Assembly (NCBI RefSeq): GCF_905475345.1
Contig: NC_066586.1
Location: 4,996,400-5,060,399 of the forward strand
Direction: 5' to 3'
DNA length: 64,000 bases
From: Vespula vulgaris
Lineage: Eukaryota; Arthropoda; Insecta; Hymenoptera; Vespidae
Part shown: positions 1-11,285 of the stretch, piece after piece
Position numbering within the stretch: position 1 is the stretch's first letter
Layout: every line of letters begins with the position of its first letter
Notes under the pieces: model-generated
What the model saw: only the letters and a program-made list of their open reading frames with translations
Database searches by the model: none
Told to the model about the DNA's origin: nothing
Position numbers and translations under genes: made by a program

Positions 1-1670
1 TTAATATCTTTCGCAACGCTTAATAAAGTCAATCCAGCAGCATGTATCATGATTAAGGGAAATCGCTGCATTCCCCGATGGAAAGTACTGATTTTCAAGG
101 GTATATTTTAGTACGTCACGCGATAAGAACGAAACTTAATTATTCCGCCCACGCGCAATTAACTATTCAGGAAGTTGGATCGTCGCGTACCTTCTTCGCT
201 ATCGTAATTTATAGCAGAACGGCTCGATTAATAACGCGCCAACAATTATATTACATTCTTAAAACAGAGATTAAAATTTTATCCGACGATTAAAGCTCGC
301 GAATAATAGAAATTCTAGTTCGTTAGGAAAATTTACGTAGAATCGTTTGAAAATCAAAGAAGTCGAGCTAAACGTCGATCGAATGTATGCACACTTTGTT
401 AAAACTATCAATCATTTAATGGAACGTTTTCGTTTGATCGAGTAACCCGATGTCGCAAATATTTTCGAACCTTTCAGCGACGATAAAACTGGATCATACG
501 TATTGCTAGGATATATGATATATCGATTTCGATGAAGACAAAGGAGGATAATGTTTGTTTCTCTTCTTTTCTACGTCTTCTCTTTTCTTTTTTTTTGGTT
601 TCTTTTTTTTTTTATTATGTTTTTTTTTGCAAGCAGAAGACTTACTGGCCGATCCATCCAAGTGTATATAGAGATAAGAAGTAAAGCAATTCAGCGTGAA
701 TTTCACCCTCACTGATTAGACCATATCGATTACTTTATTTTTCTCTCTCTTTCGTTCTTTCTTTCTCCTTTTTTTTCCCTCGTTCGCCCGACTATATACG
801 GTAATGCTATCCGTTATATCATAATTTATATTATTCAGATCTGTCGTAATATTCTCCAGATATAATCTCATCGTACATCCTCGTTAGTACGTGATCTTTC
901 AAAGGAAAACTCAGACTGATTTTATAATCAACTTTTCGTTATCGTGATTATTTCAATTCGATCCAAATATGAATATTATTTATTAAGCGTATAAATATTT
1001 CTAACTAGTGGCCGAACGAAAAGCTAAATAATATTTTCAACGTGTTTACGAAGTCTCTGAAATCTATCGATTTTAATCAGTGTAATACGCAAGTTTAATC
1101 GAAATTCGCGAGGTCGAGTATTGTTACAAACCAAACTCTCGTAAATAAGCTGAATAAAGGAAAATATTCCTTGCTTGTTCTCATCGTAATGACATAGTAT
1201 TACTCTTTTACTCCAGTTGATTATGAATAATACGATAATAGATTGGACTGTCTCGTTTCTAAGCTGGTCGATCGTTTATAAGTAACTTTAAGAGTTTGGA
1301 AAATACTTGCTTTATGAGAACGCTGTCATCGAACAAACCAAAAATATCGTGCCATTGTCCTTTCTTTTAATCCCAACCATCCCATAAATTTCCCGTTCCG
1401 AATACATTAAAACCACGCAACAGACTAAGTAACACCTGCGATCGAGCTTTTCGCGCTTCCTTTTTCATTTTTCTTTTCTTTCTTTTTCTTTCTTTTTTTT
1501 CTCCTCTTTGAAACATCGGAATACCAGCAGCTTGGAGAATTTTTCACGGGATTATATCACTGGCTGATGATTTATTCTTGACTCGACATATTTTTTCATT
1601 TTTTTATAATATATATATATATATATAATAAATATATATATACACATACACACACACACACATATATATG
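1..1670. other. Intron of the minus-strand signal-peptide gene (inferred)
   Basis: AT-rich single-copy DNA downstream of the minus-strand donor at 1678. It holds T-rich tracts (about 561-628 and 1455-1503) and the TA/CA array next to the donor. A 71-codon plus frame at 78-293 has no supporting signal. No other exon is seen. Confidence 0.4.
1607..1669. repeat. Compound (AT)n/(CA)n microsatellite
   Basis: Alternating TA with two interruptions passes into ACACACAC and back to ATATAT, ending next to the minus-strand donor at 1671. Confidence 0.95.
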
Positions 1671-1678
1671 TCACTTAC

Positions 1679-1766
1679 CGTACGATCCAGAGACAGCTAG
1701 GATGAAGGACTGTACCAAAAGAAACAAGCAGCTCGCGAAGAGGTTCTTACGTTGGATCGTGACCAT
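1679..1766 (-). CDS. First coding exon, signal peptide of an unidentified secreted or cell-surface protein
   Basis: Read on the minus strand, an ATG in good context (GACAAGATGG) opens 29 codons plus one base, then meets a near-perfect donor (G|GTAAGTGA, intron side 1671-1678). The peptide starts MVTIQRKNLF, continues with a hydrophobic core of about 14 residues (CLFLLVQSFILAV) and ends in SGSYG, a textbook signal peptide with cleavage probably near AVSG. The split codon makes this a phase-1 intron, the usual phase after signal-peptide exons in proteins built from Ig, FN3 or EGF modules; that class is an inference. The remaining exons would lie left of the window. The frame stays open upstream to 1898, but the upstream part is repetitive (poly-Val, GAC repeat) and is probably 5' UTR. 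The family is not recognised. Confidence 0.6.
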
Positions 1767-1826
1767 CTTGTCCGGAAAACGTTCGTTGTATACTCGAAGA
1801 ATGTACATATATCGATCATAAAGGCC
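1767..1826 (-). other. Possible 5' UTR part of the signal-peptide exon
   Basis: On the minus strand a CCCCTCCACAG acceptor-like sequence ends at 1827, 60 bases upstream of the ATG. If it is used, 1767-1826 is untranslated leader spliced to an upstream non-coding exon. The tract is short, so a transcription start inside this stretch is equally possible. Confidence 0.25.
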
Positions 1827-1884
1827 CTGTGGAGGGGTCGATTTATCGCTCGCGCACAAACTCCTTGTAATCTGTCTCGCTACT

Positions 1885-1947
1885 ACCACGACAACCACGA
1901 CAATGACGACGACGACAACGACAACGACGACGATGACGACGACGAGA
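1885..1947. repeat. Imperfect (GAC)n / (ACG)n array
   Basis: Runs of ACGACGACG with AAC and ATG interruptions. Upstream of the minus signal-peptide start, it yields poly-Val or poly-Asp in chance frames. Confidence 0.93.
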
Positions 1948-2632
1948 ATGAAACTTCGAAAACTAAAAATCGACGTTATCGCTTTAACCTGTTAACCAGA
2001 GATGACGAGTTAACCCGTCACGAAGTTTTCTCTTTTCCCTTGATAAAAGAATAAATAAGTTACTTGTTCTCCACTTTTATTAAAAAAAAGAAAAAAAAAG
2101 AAAGAAAAATAAATAAAGAAAAGAACATTATACGTCCCAATTTTTCATTTGACGATAATTTATCATTATCATTAATTCATTCAAAATATACTGTCCCTAT
2201 CTGAAATATTTTATTTTTAATCAAAATATATTTCATACATCCATCATTTATCACTTGAAAATCTCCATCTTTCTAACGTTTAATATTGTTTTTCATCCAA
2301 AATGAATAACGTTACATAAGGAATAAATTTTGTATCTCGTTCAAAAATTAATATAATTATTATTTATTCTTTTCTGGGATATTATAACTGGATTTTGTAA
2401 ATTTATCTTAACTGCTCTTTGTAGCAAAGCCGATCTTAATTACTCTTCGTGGATGAGAATATTACAATTTTGAAATTTGGTAATGTAAAATAAATCGAAT
2501 CAGTGGAATATTAATTCTTTATTAGAATTATTCCTATCATTTTATATATATAGGGCGATTATTATTATATGTTTAGCTCTGTAATGAGTTTGAACAGAAA
2601 TCGTATTTATTTTATATTTTACAATATAATCG

Positions 2633-2671
2633 GTAATAATAATAATAATAACAATAATAATAATAATAGTA
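2633..2671. repeat. (AAT)n microsatellite
   Basis: About 13 AAT units with one ACAAT interruption. Confidence 0.95.
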
Positions 2672-2781
2672 ATATTGTACGTAGGTATAATATTTAATAA
2701 TAATTTTAACGCACGTTCCCGCATATTTATTTTGATATATATCGTGTTTCTCTTTCTTAATTCTTATTGAATAAAATAATT

Positions 2782-2841
2782 ATTATTTTTATTATACCAA
2801 TGATAATTAATTAATATTTAATTATTGGTATAAAAAATAAT
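2782..2841. repeat. AT-rich inverted repeat (hairpin)
   Basis: Left arm 2782-2810 and right arm 2818-2841 share ATTATTTTT...ATACCAAT...AATTAA in inverse orientation with small indels and a 7-nt loop. Could be a MITE remnant or a cruciform; no target duplication was recognised. Confidence 0.8.
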
Positions 2842-3119
2842 GACGTCCGTTAGAAAAATAACGGTTAATTAAAATGAAAATTTAAAAAAAAAAAAAAACT
2901 AGAAGGAAAACTCAGAGCATTGTTCTTGACGGGTTTTGGCGAAGAATATTATACGAATAGATAAAAATTGTGAAATTATTTCGATTATTTTATTCTTTTC
3001 TAATTTCGAAGAAATTCACTAGAAAATATTAATCATATCGTTAGTCATAAACGCGACATTTTATCAAAAATTTTGAAGGATTTCTAAACAAGGAAGGAAA
3101 CGAGGAAGATCGTGTATTA

Positions 3120-3173
3120 AAATTAAAGAAAAAGAAGAAGAGGAAGAAAGAAAAAAAAAAAAGAGAGAGATTT
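3120..3173. repeat. Purine-rich (A/G) tract
   Basis: Nearly uninterrupted A/G run including AAGAAGAGGAAG and A12. Confidence 0.9.
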
Positions 3174-3350
3174 ATCGAACGAATCGTCAACTGAAATGAA
3201 TTTTTTATTTCGAAGTAAAACAAATCTTATATCGATAGAATTCTCTATGTGAAAAATCCTTTTCAGTTTTATTGGTTACATCGTGGTTTTCGTTTACTTT
3301 TTCGAAACATGCGTAGGAAGTTTCTCCGGAAATTATTTTTCTATTTGCAG

Positions 3351-3388
3351 AGACAGGTCAGTCTCTTGGGAAACATTGCAAACGTACG
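3351..3388 (+). CDS. Possible small exon upstream of the 4056 exon
   Basis: A clean acceptor (TTTTTCTATTTGCAG, ending at 3350) is followed by an open frame (GAC AGG TCA GTC TCT TGG...) reading DRSVSWETLQTY and then a weak donor G|GTGATG at 3389. Its end phase could join the 4056 exon in that exon's second open frame. The donor is poor and other frames are also open, so this may be only a decoy acceptor. Confidence 0.15.
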
Positions 3389-3680
3389 GTGATGAAGAAA
3401 ATCGTGAAGGTCTCTTCGTGGCGTTACTATCGTCGTCTTTCTACTCATACATCGAATCGTCATAATATACAGTTAGCTATATATGTTACTGTAGAATTTG
3501 TCACGAGCGATGTTTCCTATGTGACTTTAGCTTGTCGTGTTATCCGTGAAATTATATCGACTTGCTCGATTAAATCGACGAAGCAATAAAGTGCAACGGA
3601 TAAGACGGTAATATTCCAGATGTATATACATAGCACGTATGAGTTTACGTGTGTACGCATTCAAACATAGATATGTGTAC

Positions 3681-3714
3681 GTATATATGTATATGTGTGT
3701 GTGTGTGTGTGTGT
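3681..3714. repeat. (AT)/(GT)n microsatellite
   Basis: GTATATATGTATAT followed by about ten GT units. Confidence 0.95.
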
Positions 3715-4055
3715 ACGTGGAATAAGTACACAAAATGCACCGGTAGATTTAATTGTACGGTATGGCCAACCGCCGTGCAGTATAACGATTCACGGAATTA
3801 CACGCGAGTAATAAGCAAAGCGAAGTTGCCCCGAGCCACTCTAGAGATTATTTTTACGGTACAATTCTACGTAGCGACGACTACACCACTCCTATCTTAT
3901 ACCTTGTGAACATTTATTATTTGAACTTCCAAGTACACACGTATATCTACATACACGCGTACTTACATATAAGTCGTATAGTTACGCAAACGAAGGTCTC
4001 GGTAACGTTTATGTTTTACATTGCGTTAAAATTGAATTATTGTCTTTTATTTCAG

Positions 4056-4115
4056 CCGACGATTTTCGGAACAGTCGCCTCGGACCTGAATCCGAAGGAT
4101 GGCAACAGTCGAAGG
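4056..4115 (+). CDS. 60-nt internal coding exon of an unidentified gene with very long introns
   Basis: The acceptor is strong (ATTGTCTTTTATTTCAG, ending at 4055) and so is the donor (AGG|GTGAGT at 4116). The exon is exactly 60 nt, so inclusion keeps frame. Phase 0 reads PTIFGTVASDLNPKDGNSRR, with about 65% G/C at third positions by hand count against AT-rich flanks; one other frame is also open (starts DDFRNSRLGP) and the third has a stop. No convincing plus-strand partner lies before 49 kb, so the following intron would be tens of kilobases. The frame-preserving length would suit a cassette exon. The gene is not recognised. Confidence 0.45.
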
Positions 4116-4285
4116 GTGAGTCGTTTTCTTTTTTCATGTTTTCTTATCTCTTTATTTTCTGTATAATCTCTCTGGAGTTCATTTCGATTCGTTCAAGTTG
4201 TTCTCTTAATTCGAAATCGAGATTAATCTTAGATCTCTTGGGAAGATCTCTTAATCGATCTACGTAATTCTTTCCTTTCAATGAG

Positions 4286-4288
<3 letters not shown>

Positions 4289-4315
<27 letters not shown>
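4289..4315. repeat. (GT)n(AT)n microsatellite
   Basis: Seven to eight GT units followed directly by TATATATATATA. Confidence 0.95.
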
Positions 4316-4316
<1 letters not shown>

Positions 4317-7300
4317 TAGAGAAAGAGAGAGAAAGAAAGAGACGGAATATCTCAACACGGTGCAGATTTCTGTCTGTTACGGGATAGGGAAGGAAGAATC
4401 CCATGGGATCTTTTTCTTGTTTAATGAGTAAAAATTGCTGCTAAGTCGCTGTTGTGCTCACTAACCGTAAGATAGACCAGTCGGTCTAATTAAAAGTAAC
4501 AGCCTCAGAAAAGTCTACCCTTCTGCGATGAAGAACTTTCACTCCCTTTTCTACGTGATCTTTAACGTCGAAATTACCGTAAATTCAGCTCTTCCCTTTC
4601 TCCTAACTTGTAATCGTAAAAGTACCAGGCATAATTTTGCGAGGGCGCGTTTTCATCTTGAAAATTAGGATCTTCCTTTATCAAAAGCTTATCAGTAGAT
4701 ATAATATAACTTGAAAATTTTTATCCTTCGCGATTCTACCTCTCTTTCTCTTTCTCATTCTCTCTCGTTAAGAAATGATCACGTTCCTTCGTCATGGGGA
4801 ATAATATTACCATGACGGTCGAAAGGAAAGATAATTTAATCGGAAGCCACCGACATAAATTTCGGTCGAAAGAAAGTTTTGTCGAAAGCTAAATACTCTT
4901 CTTGTATTATAATAACGATGATGATTATTCCGCTATGAGTAATCGTTTCTGGCGAACGTTAACAACGTCCCATGCGTACCTTGTACCTAATTAATCACGG
5001 TTTCGTCGATATTTTCATTGTATACACAAGGCACAACAGCTTTTATCTGCCGTCAAGTCCGTTACATCGTAGAATTAATTGCGCCCCGTTCCCTAGCTAA
5101 TATTTTGATGGCTTTTAAAAATAAAAGGTATTTCGATGGCGAGGCACGTTTATAATGTAGCTGATTCTTCATTCAAAGGGTAAGGATATTTTTGATGATC
5201 GGTTTGATCCTATTTGCGTTAAAGCTAAAACATCGTTAAAGCTTTATTTTTTTGTCTTAATACGTTTAACGTGAAATTAAATCTCTAAACGGATACATAA
5301 TTATTTATTTCTCTTAATTATATTCTTTGTTACTTTCGCTAAAAGCGACAACAACAAAAAAAGAAAAAGGAAAACAAATATAGAGAGAAATATTTCAGCT
5401 TCAACGTTCAAAGTATTTTCTCTACGAGCTAAATAAAATTCAACAAAACGAATAGCGACACGCGAGTTGAAAATCGACGTAAACGTGGCCTGCGTATATC
5501 TCACGTTTCCAAGATAGTATTTCATAAATACATCTGTTACATATCGATGTGGAGTGAAGTCGGCGAGAAGTACGGTGAACATATTTTAGTCGGGGAGACG
5601 AGAGAGTTTCGCAATCATCGACGTGAGATCGCTACAGAAAATGAACCCATACACCAATACGATTACTGTTGTAACCGTGTAACATGCCTCGCAGGAGATT
5701 TTGCCGTGATGCGTTTAACGTAATGGAAGAACAAGCATGACGGCGATTGCAGGGTACCGCACAACTTGATTAATATGGAACCAACCGATATTTGCTAACA
5801 GTCTCTGGAATATTACCGTGCAACAAATAAAGTTCGACTCTTCTCTCGAATAACTGCACGGAAGCATATGATAAAATGATGAAAGTCAATATTTAGAAAA
5901 AAATTGTATACGTTTTGAACATTGTAGAAAAATAATTGTTTTCATAAAATGCGAATTCTCTTTGTGCTCCGAAAAAAAAAGAGAAAAAAGGAAAACATAT
6001 TCGTTGATTTTATTTTATCAGAAATTTAATATGCTCTGCACGTACGTACATTTATGTATACAATCCTTTGTATTTCTAGTGTATGACAGGGAAATTAAAT
6101 GAAATACGTGATAGGGAAATTATAGAAATATGTATAGGATATGTATAGGATTGTAACAAATTACCAATCTTTAGATAATTTTGCTTTCGAGAGCACTAGA
6201 CGAAATGAGTAATGAGAATGTGTCATGTATAAATGAGTCAAGGATGTGATATCATACTATCATAGTATATAAACGTGTTTTGATGTTAGTTAATATATTA
6301 GTATGAGTATATAGAAATACACGTGTCCAGGGAATAGTATTTTTAATAAGAAATGGAGAACGAAGAATAGATCGCTTGTGTTGTAGAATCGTATAGCGTC
6401 GTAACCATTTTTATGGGCGTTGCATTGAATCGCATATAGAGTCGTAAATTCTATTTTATTAAATATATTATTATTTCTTTGATATCATTGAAATGCGTCA
6501 TTTATAGATTATTCATTTTCTATAGTATATTTCATTATTTCTTTTCGCTGTGAATTTTGTTCCTAACGTTAGTATGCCTTCGATCGCATTAGTTTATTCT
6601 CTTTTTTTTTCTCTCTCTCTTTCATTCTCTTTTTCTCTAGTTTCTACGTTCGTTCGTAAAGAGTCTTTGAGGAAAGAAGATGCGGAGAGAGGATTTTTTC
6701 CTAAGAGAGGAAATGAAACGAGAAAGAATTCTTTTCTTTCGTATGAGAACGAATGCCAGGAGGCTCACAGTTATTTAAGCGTAGCTCGCGTATCGTGCGA
6801 GCGGAAATCGACAGATGCAAGAGTTCTTTCGGGTTCGAAGCATCCGGATGGAAAAGGATTGTGAGAGAAGAAAGGCGAGAATAAGAAAGCCGAAAAAAGA
6901 CGAGAAAGGATAAGAAGGAGAAGGAGAGAAATGCGAAAGCGGGTGGCAAAGAATTCGATGAAAGATTTTCACGTTATATTTGTCAAAGGTAAATATTATT
7001 ACCCCTTTACCGGTACAAATCAGAATGAACGTGTTTATATTTCTTATTGTGAAAATGTATGCAATAAATGTCCCAATCGAAAAATCAAAAATTAATGAAT
7101 AAGGTATTTACTTAGAGATTTAGATTATGTATCATTGTCGGATTACGTTATTCAATATATGTGTAGATTTTTGTTTTTATGAAAAAAATTTCTGTAGCAC
7201 GTCACATGAATTTTTTGTCATTATTGCGACCGATATTATTTCGTTTTAAGATAAACAAAAAGAAAATTTCCCGTAGGGTAAATGCATCAGAGAAATTCGA

Positions 7301-8075
7301 CCAGCAATAACAATAGTATAACCGTAATGTCGAATGCTTCCTTTATGATGCGAATCGAGTTGGTTTGGATAAGCCGACAAGTCGTACCACATTTCCTAAA
7401 ATTGGACTAGCGTGCAGAAGCGTTTGCTTTGCTGAGTCTAAACAAAACACCTTTGTTTTCGCGGAGATACGAAGAAGAGAAGGAAAAGGTAAAGACTGAT
7501 AAGCTCTCATATGAGATAAGGTTCTATCGTCTAACGTAATAGGAAGGTGCGGTTTTGATAGACTATAACTCGAATCACAATATGACTATGTATTTTCAAA
7601 CAATGATATCTCGAATATACTGTTATAATTTTATTGGAACATAGGTGATAACATTTTAATCATTCGATAACGTAAGAATTATCGAAGTTAAGAATATCAA
7701 GAAAGTTCAAGTATGTTTCACTAATAGTAAGTGTCAGAATTTTTCTATTAACCGTGAAAATGGGAAACGGAAGAGTAATATTACGATGATGGATGATGGA
7801 TAGACCAAAGGTTACGAGTTGAGAGAAGATAAGAAACGAAGATCGATAGAGCCGTCAGGATATTTTCATCGACTTTTTTTTTTTATCTGTTATTAATAAC
7901 ACGTGCAAAGATGTAATTTTTTAGATTTTTTTTTTCTTATAAATATCGTCACATTGATTATGCCAACGTATGTCATCGGCTCTTGGGAAAACCTTGCACA
8001 AAAGCTGTGAATTCCGAGAATTATTCCGAAGATTATTTCAGTTTGCGTTGATTTCACGCAAAACGAAGAGGAACT

Positions 8076-8259
8076 CTAGGATGATGTGGGTGATGATTTC
8101 GCGGGAACTGTCGTTAGGAAACGGCTTGGGGGTTATGGCACGAGCAGAGCTTCGATCACTGCATTTGATATCATCGTTGCCAGCGGCTGGTTCGGTGCTA
8201 CCGAGCTCATAGATTACAATGTGCTGCGCATACTGTGGCATCGATTGAGAAAGGGAGAT

Positions 8260-8260
<1 letters not shown>
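8076..8260 (+). other. GC-richer complex block, open in several frames
   Basis: The plus frame after TAG at 8077 reads DDVGDDFAGTVVRKRLGGYG and goes on for about 40 residues before a GA repeat; a minus frame is equally open (ELGSTEPAAGNDDIK). Third-position bias is slight in either direction (52-57% by hand count). It may be an exon or a conserved element; the strand cannot be decided. Confidence 0.3.

Positions 8261-8302
<42 letters not shown>
8257..8302. repeat. (GA)n tract
   Basis: About 22 GA units with one ACA interruption; abuts the complex block at 8076-8260. Confidence 0.97.
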
Positions 8303-8309
<7 letters not shown>

Positions 8310-9624
8310 GGTGAGAGGACCCAAGGGGTGTAGCGTGAGAACGTGGCGAGGGAGGTTGCGGTAAAGACGATCGAGGAGATGGATGGAGAAACTACCCTCT
8401 TCTCTCGATCGTGCGCCATATGCAAACTCAGTAATAGGATCTATCTTCCCTCGATGATCGCTACCGTTTAACGCTCCATTTTCGAAGGTGTTCCTCGATT
8501 CTTCCTTCCTCGAAGAATTTCTACGGCAAACAAAGGAGATGATAGATGATTTAATTTGACGAATAATATCGAAACTTTTTTCCTTTTTGTTTTTTTCTTT
8601 TGCTTTTTTTCTTTCCTTTTTCTTTCTTTTTTTCTTTTTTTTTCGAACGTTCGTCGGGAAATATTTGTTCATTTTTATTCAAGCGAGTATGTTTGATCTT
8701 ATGATGGAAATAGTTGAATATTTAACTTTGTACATTAGGATAAGCTCTCAAACGTCTACGAAAGCGGATCGGAGAGGAGTTTAATGAACGGCTCGACGTC
8801 CGTTCGTTCATCTATCTACTTTGAGAAACGAGCGGCCTCTCCATGACGCGAGTAATTACGAATAACTAGCCTTGTCGCAGTTACGCCGAGACTCGATGCT
8901 ACGGTTAAGTGATAAATCGAGTCCGAAAGCACGTCATATATTGGTTGGTTCTACGCGCCGGAAATGTACTACACAGAAGCATCGAAATGGCGTGTGTACG
9001 TGTGAATCTAGGTGTACGTGAAACTCACGTGAAAACGTCGACCACGACCGCGCTTGAAACATTGTTGTTGCTCGAGAACAACCCGTTGCAATTAGTAGTA
9101 GTCGTGCGATAGTTCGTTAGCCAATGGTGTATCGAACCTAGGTTTATCGATCCGTCGAATGTCTATGATCGGTAATATCGAATCGATTAATCGAAATTCT
9201 AAAACTATCTTAATCTTCAATAAGATCATCCGAATTTGTATTCCCACGTACTCTCGTCTTATCTCAATATCCATTTTCCCTCTTCGCTCAAAAAATTAAT
9301 TATCACTTCGTGTCGTAAGATTAATTTTTGATCTGAATATAACTCGTACTCGGTAAAGTGTGTATTGTATTTGTAATAAAACAAAAATTGGCTTATAAAA
9401 AACAAGACAACAAAAAAAAAAAACATACACAATTTCGACAAGATCGATGAATTATGTCTTTATATTAGCAGAATGGATATACTCCTTATTCTTTCAAGAA
9501 CTAATTAAAATAAATTATCGCTCAACGTGAATGGGGATCCTCGGACAATTCCTTTGCACAAAGTCCTTCGAAGTTGTTGTCGTCGCTCGGTCTAGATCGG
9601 GCAAAGATATTGGGCTAACGCGTT

Positions 9625-9676
9625 AGAAGCAAAAGCAGAAGCAGAAGCAGAAGCAGAAGCAGTAGTAGCAGTAGCA
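9625..9676. repeat. (AGAAGC)n / (AGC) repeat
   Basis: Five AGAAGC hexamers followed by AGTAGTAGCAGTAGC. Confidence 0.93.
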
Positions 9677-9873
9677 TACTATAGAAACTCTACAAAGCTA
9701 TCTTCGCTCTTGCGTTCTTCCCTGTGTCGACCATACTCATCGGGGAGCTCTCCCGGATTTGCATAATCTCTAGTCGAAATGGCTCGAGCCAAGCCGGAAG
9801 CGAGCGCTCGCTTTCTATTCCAGTGTCGCACTCCAATGATATCATCGGCTGCCTCGCGACACCTACCCACCTC

Positions 9874-9958
9874 ATCCTTCTCTTTCTCTTTCTCCTCCTC
9901 CTTCTCCTCCTCCTTCTCCTTCTCCTTCTCCTGCTCCTCCTTCTCTTTCTCCTCTATT
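9874..9958. repeat. Imperfect CTT/CTC pyrimidine tract
   Basis: About 85 bases of CTCCTTCTCC-type repeats, one strand all pyrimidine apart from one G; could form triplex DNA. Confidence 0.93.
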
Positions 9959-11019
9959 TATCTATGGAGCCATTCGCATTCGACTCTTTAAGCCTCGATT
10001 CTGAACGAAGATATTATTACCATCTTTTCCACACGGAAGCTGTTTGTGTCTCCGATATCTCGGTTAACTTTGCATATCTATTTTTTCAATCTTTCTTTCT
10101 TTCCTTTTTTCTTTTTTTTTCTTTACTTTTTGCTTTTTTCCTTTTTCTTTTTTTATTTATTTATTTCTTTTTTTTCTGTTCTTTCAACATATTCATACGA
10201 TCTCCGAAATAGATAGATATCTATGTAAAAGTTGTATCTTGTAACTTTATAGTACAGTAACTTTTTGAAAATAAGAACGAATCCGATAGAAATGTTAATC
10301 TACGATGAAAATTTTGATATCGAAATACCATTGATATTTGTTTCTCATTTTATTTTATTTCTTTTCTTTCTATAGTTTAATTAGATCAGAGGAATGAAAT
10401 ATTCCGATTATAATCCGACCGATGATATAAATTACTCCGGATTTTACTCTGAATTCTCGTAAATAGTATAAAAGAAGAAATATGATAATAATAATAAAGG
10501 ACTCGTGGAAAAGGACGATCATTGAGTGAAAAATGTTCGCTCGAAAACATTCGCATGACGAATGTCCCTTCGGAAAGAAGCTTTTTTTTAGAATCGGTCG
10601 TTATCTTTTCTCTGGTGTTGTCGCTGGTCGGCCATTGTTCGAAAGCTTTCGCGCGTTACGCGTTAAAAGAAAAGTTCGCATATTTGTCGGCGATGAGAAT
10701 GGCTCTCGAACGGGCTCTCGGCAAGTCACGCCTATAAATCGTACCGTTCTATCATCCTAACTCTTTAGTTTCCTGACTTTTACGCTCGAAATGGTCTTCG
10801 ATCGTATCTCGGCGTGGAAGGACAAACAGAATCGTCGGGCGTACGAACGAATGCTTCGTCGCTCGTTTTACGCCGAGTAGTCGATGATAAAATGCGAGAT
10901 ATTCTGTTTACGATCTATTCGAAACGATAGATCGACGATTCTTCAAACGTATTTTTATAGAGATCTTGCTTATTACGTTTTCGATGCGACATGAATAGAA
11001 CGACGAATGCATAAACTGA

Positions 11020-11085
11020 TATGTGTGTGTGTGTGTGTGTGTGTGTATGTATATTTGCATGTATATATATATACATATATTGTAT
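11020..11085. repeat. (GT)n then (AT)-rich microsatellite
   Basis: About 13 GT units followed by GTATATATTTGCATGTATATATATA. Confidence 0.95.
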
Positions 11086-11253
11086 GTATACTTAAATATT
11101 CTGTGAATTACATGAACGTTCAAAAATTCAAAGAATATTGAAAGAGATCGAGTTCTATTTCGGAGGATGTATTTAACGATTAGATCTATAAATCATTGTT
11201 CGTAATATTTTTTTCGGAATTTCAAAGATGTCTCGTCTATAATAACGGGATAG

Positions 11254-11285
11254 AAATATATATATATATATATACATACACATAC
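11254..11285. repeat. (AT)n microsatellite
   Basis: About ten TA units ending in CATACACATAC. Confidence 0.95.

Larger units (their letters stand above)
1880..3345. other. Upstream or intergenic DNA between divergent genes
   Basis: After the GAC repeat the stretch is very AT-rich, with an A-rich tract (2081-2115), an AAT array, the 2782-2841 inverted repeat and a purine-rich tract (3120-3173). The promoter of the minus gene should lie here, but no core-promoter motif could be assigned. Confidence 0.35.

Noticed and set aside
78..293. 71-codon plus ORF at the left edge
   Set aside because: Mixed composition but no third-position bias or splice signals, and it lies in the inferred intron of the minus-strand gene.
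8214..8672. 152-codon minus ORF
   Set aside because: Made of Lys/Glu/Arg and Ser/Leu runs translated from T-rich and GA/CT repeats.
9724..10212. 162-codon plus ORF with long Leu and Phe runs
   Set aside because: Encoded by a CTT/CTC tract followed by T-rich DNA; not a credible membrane protein.
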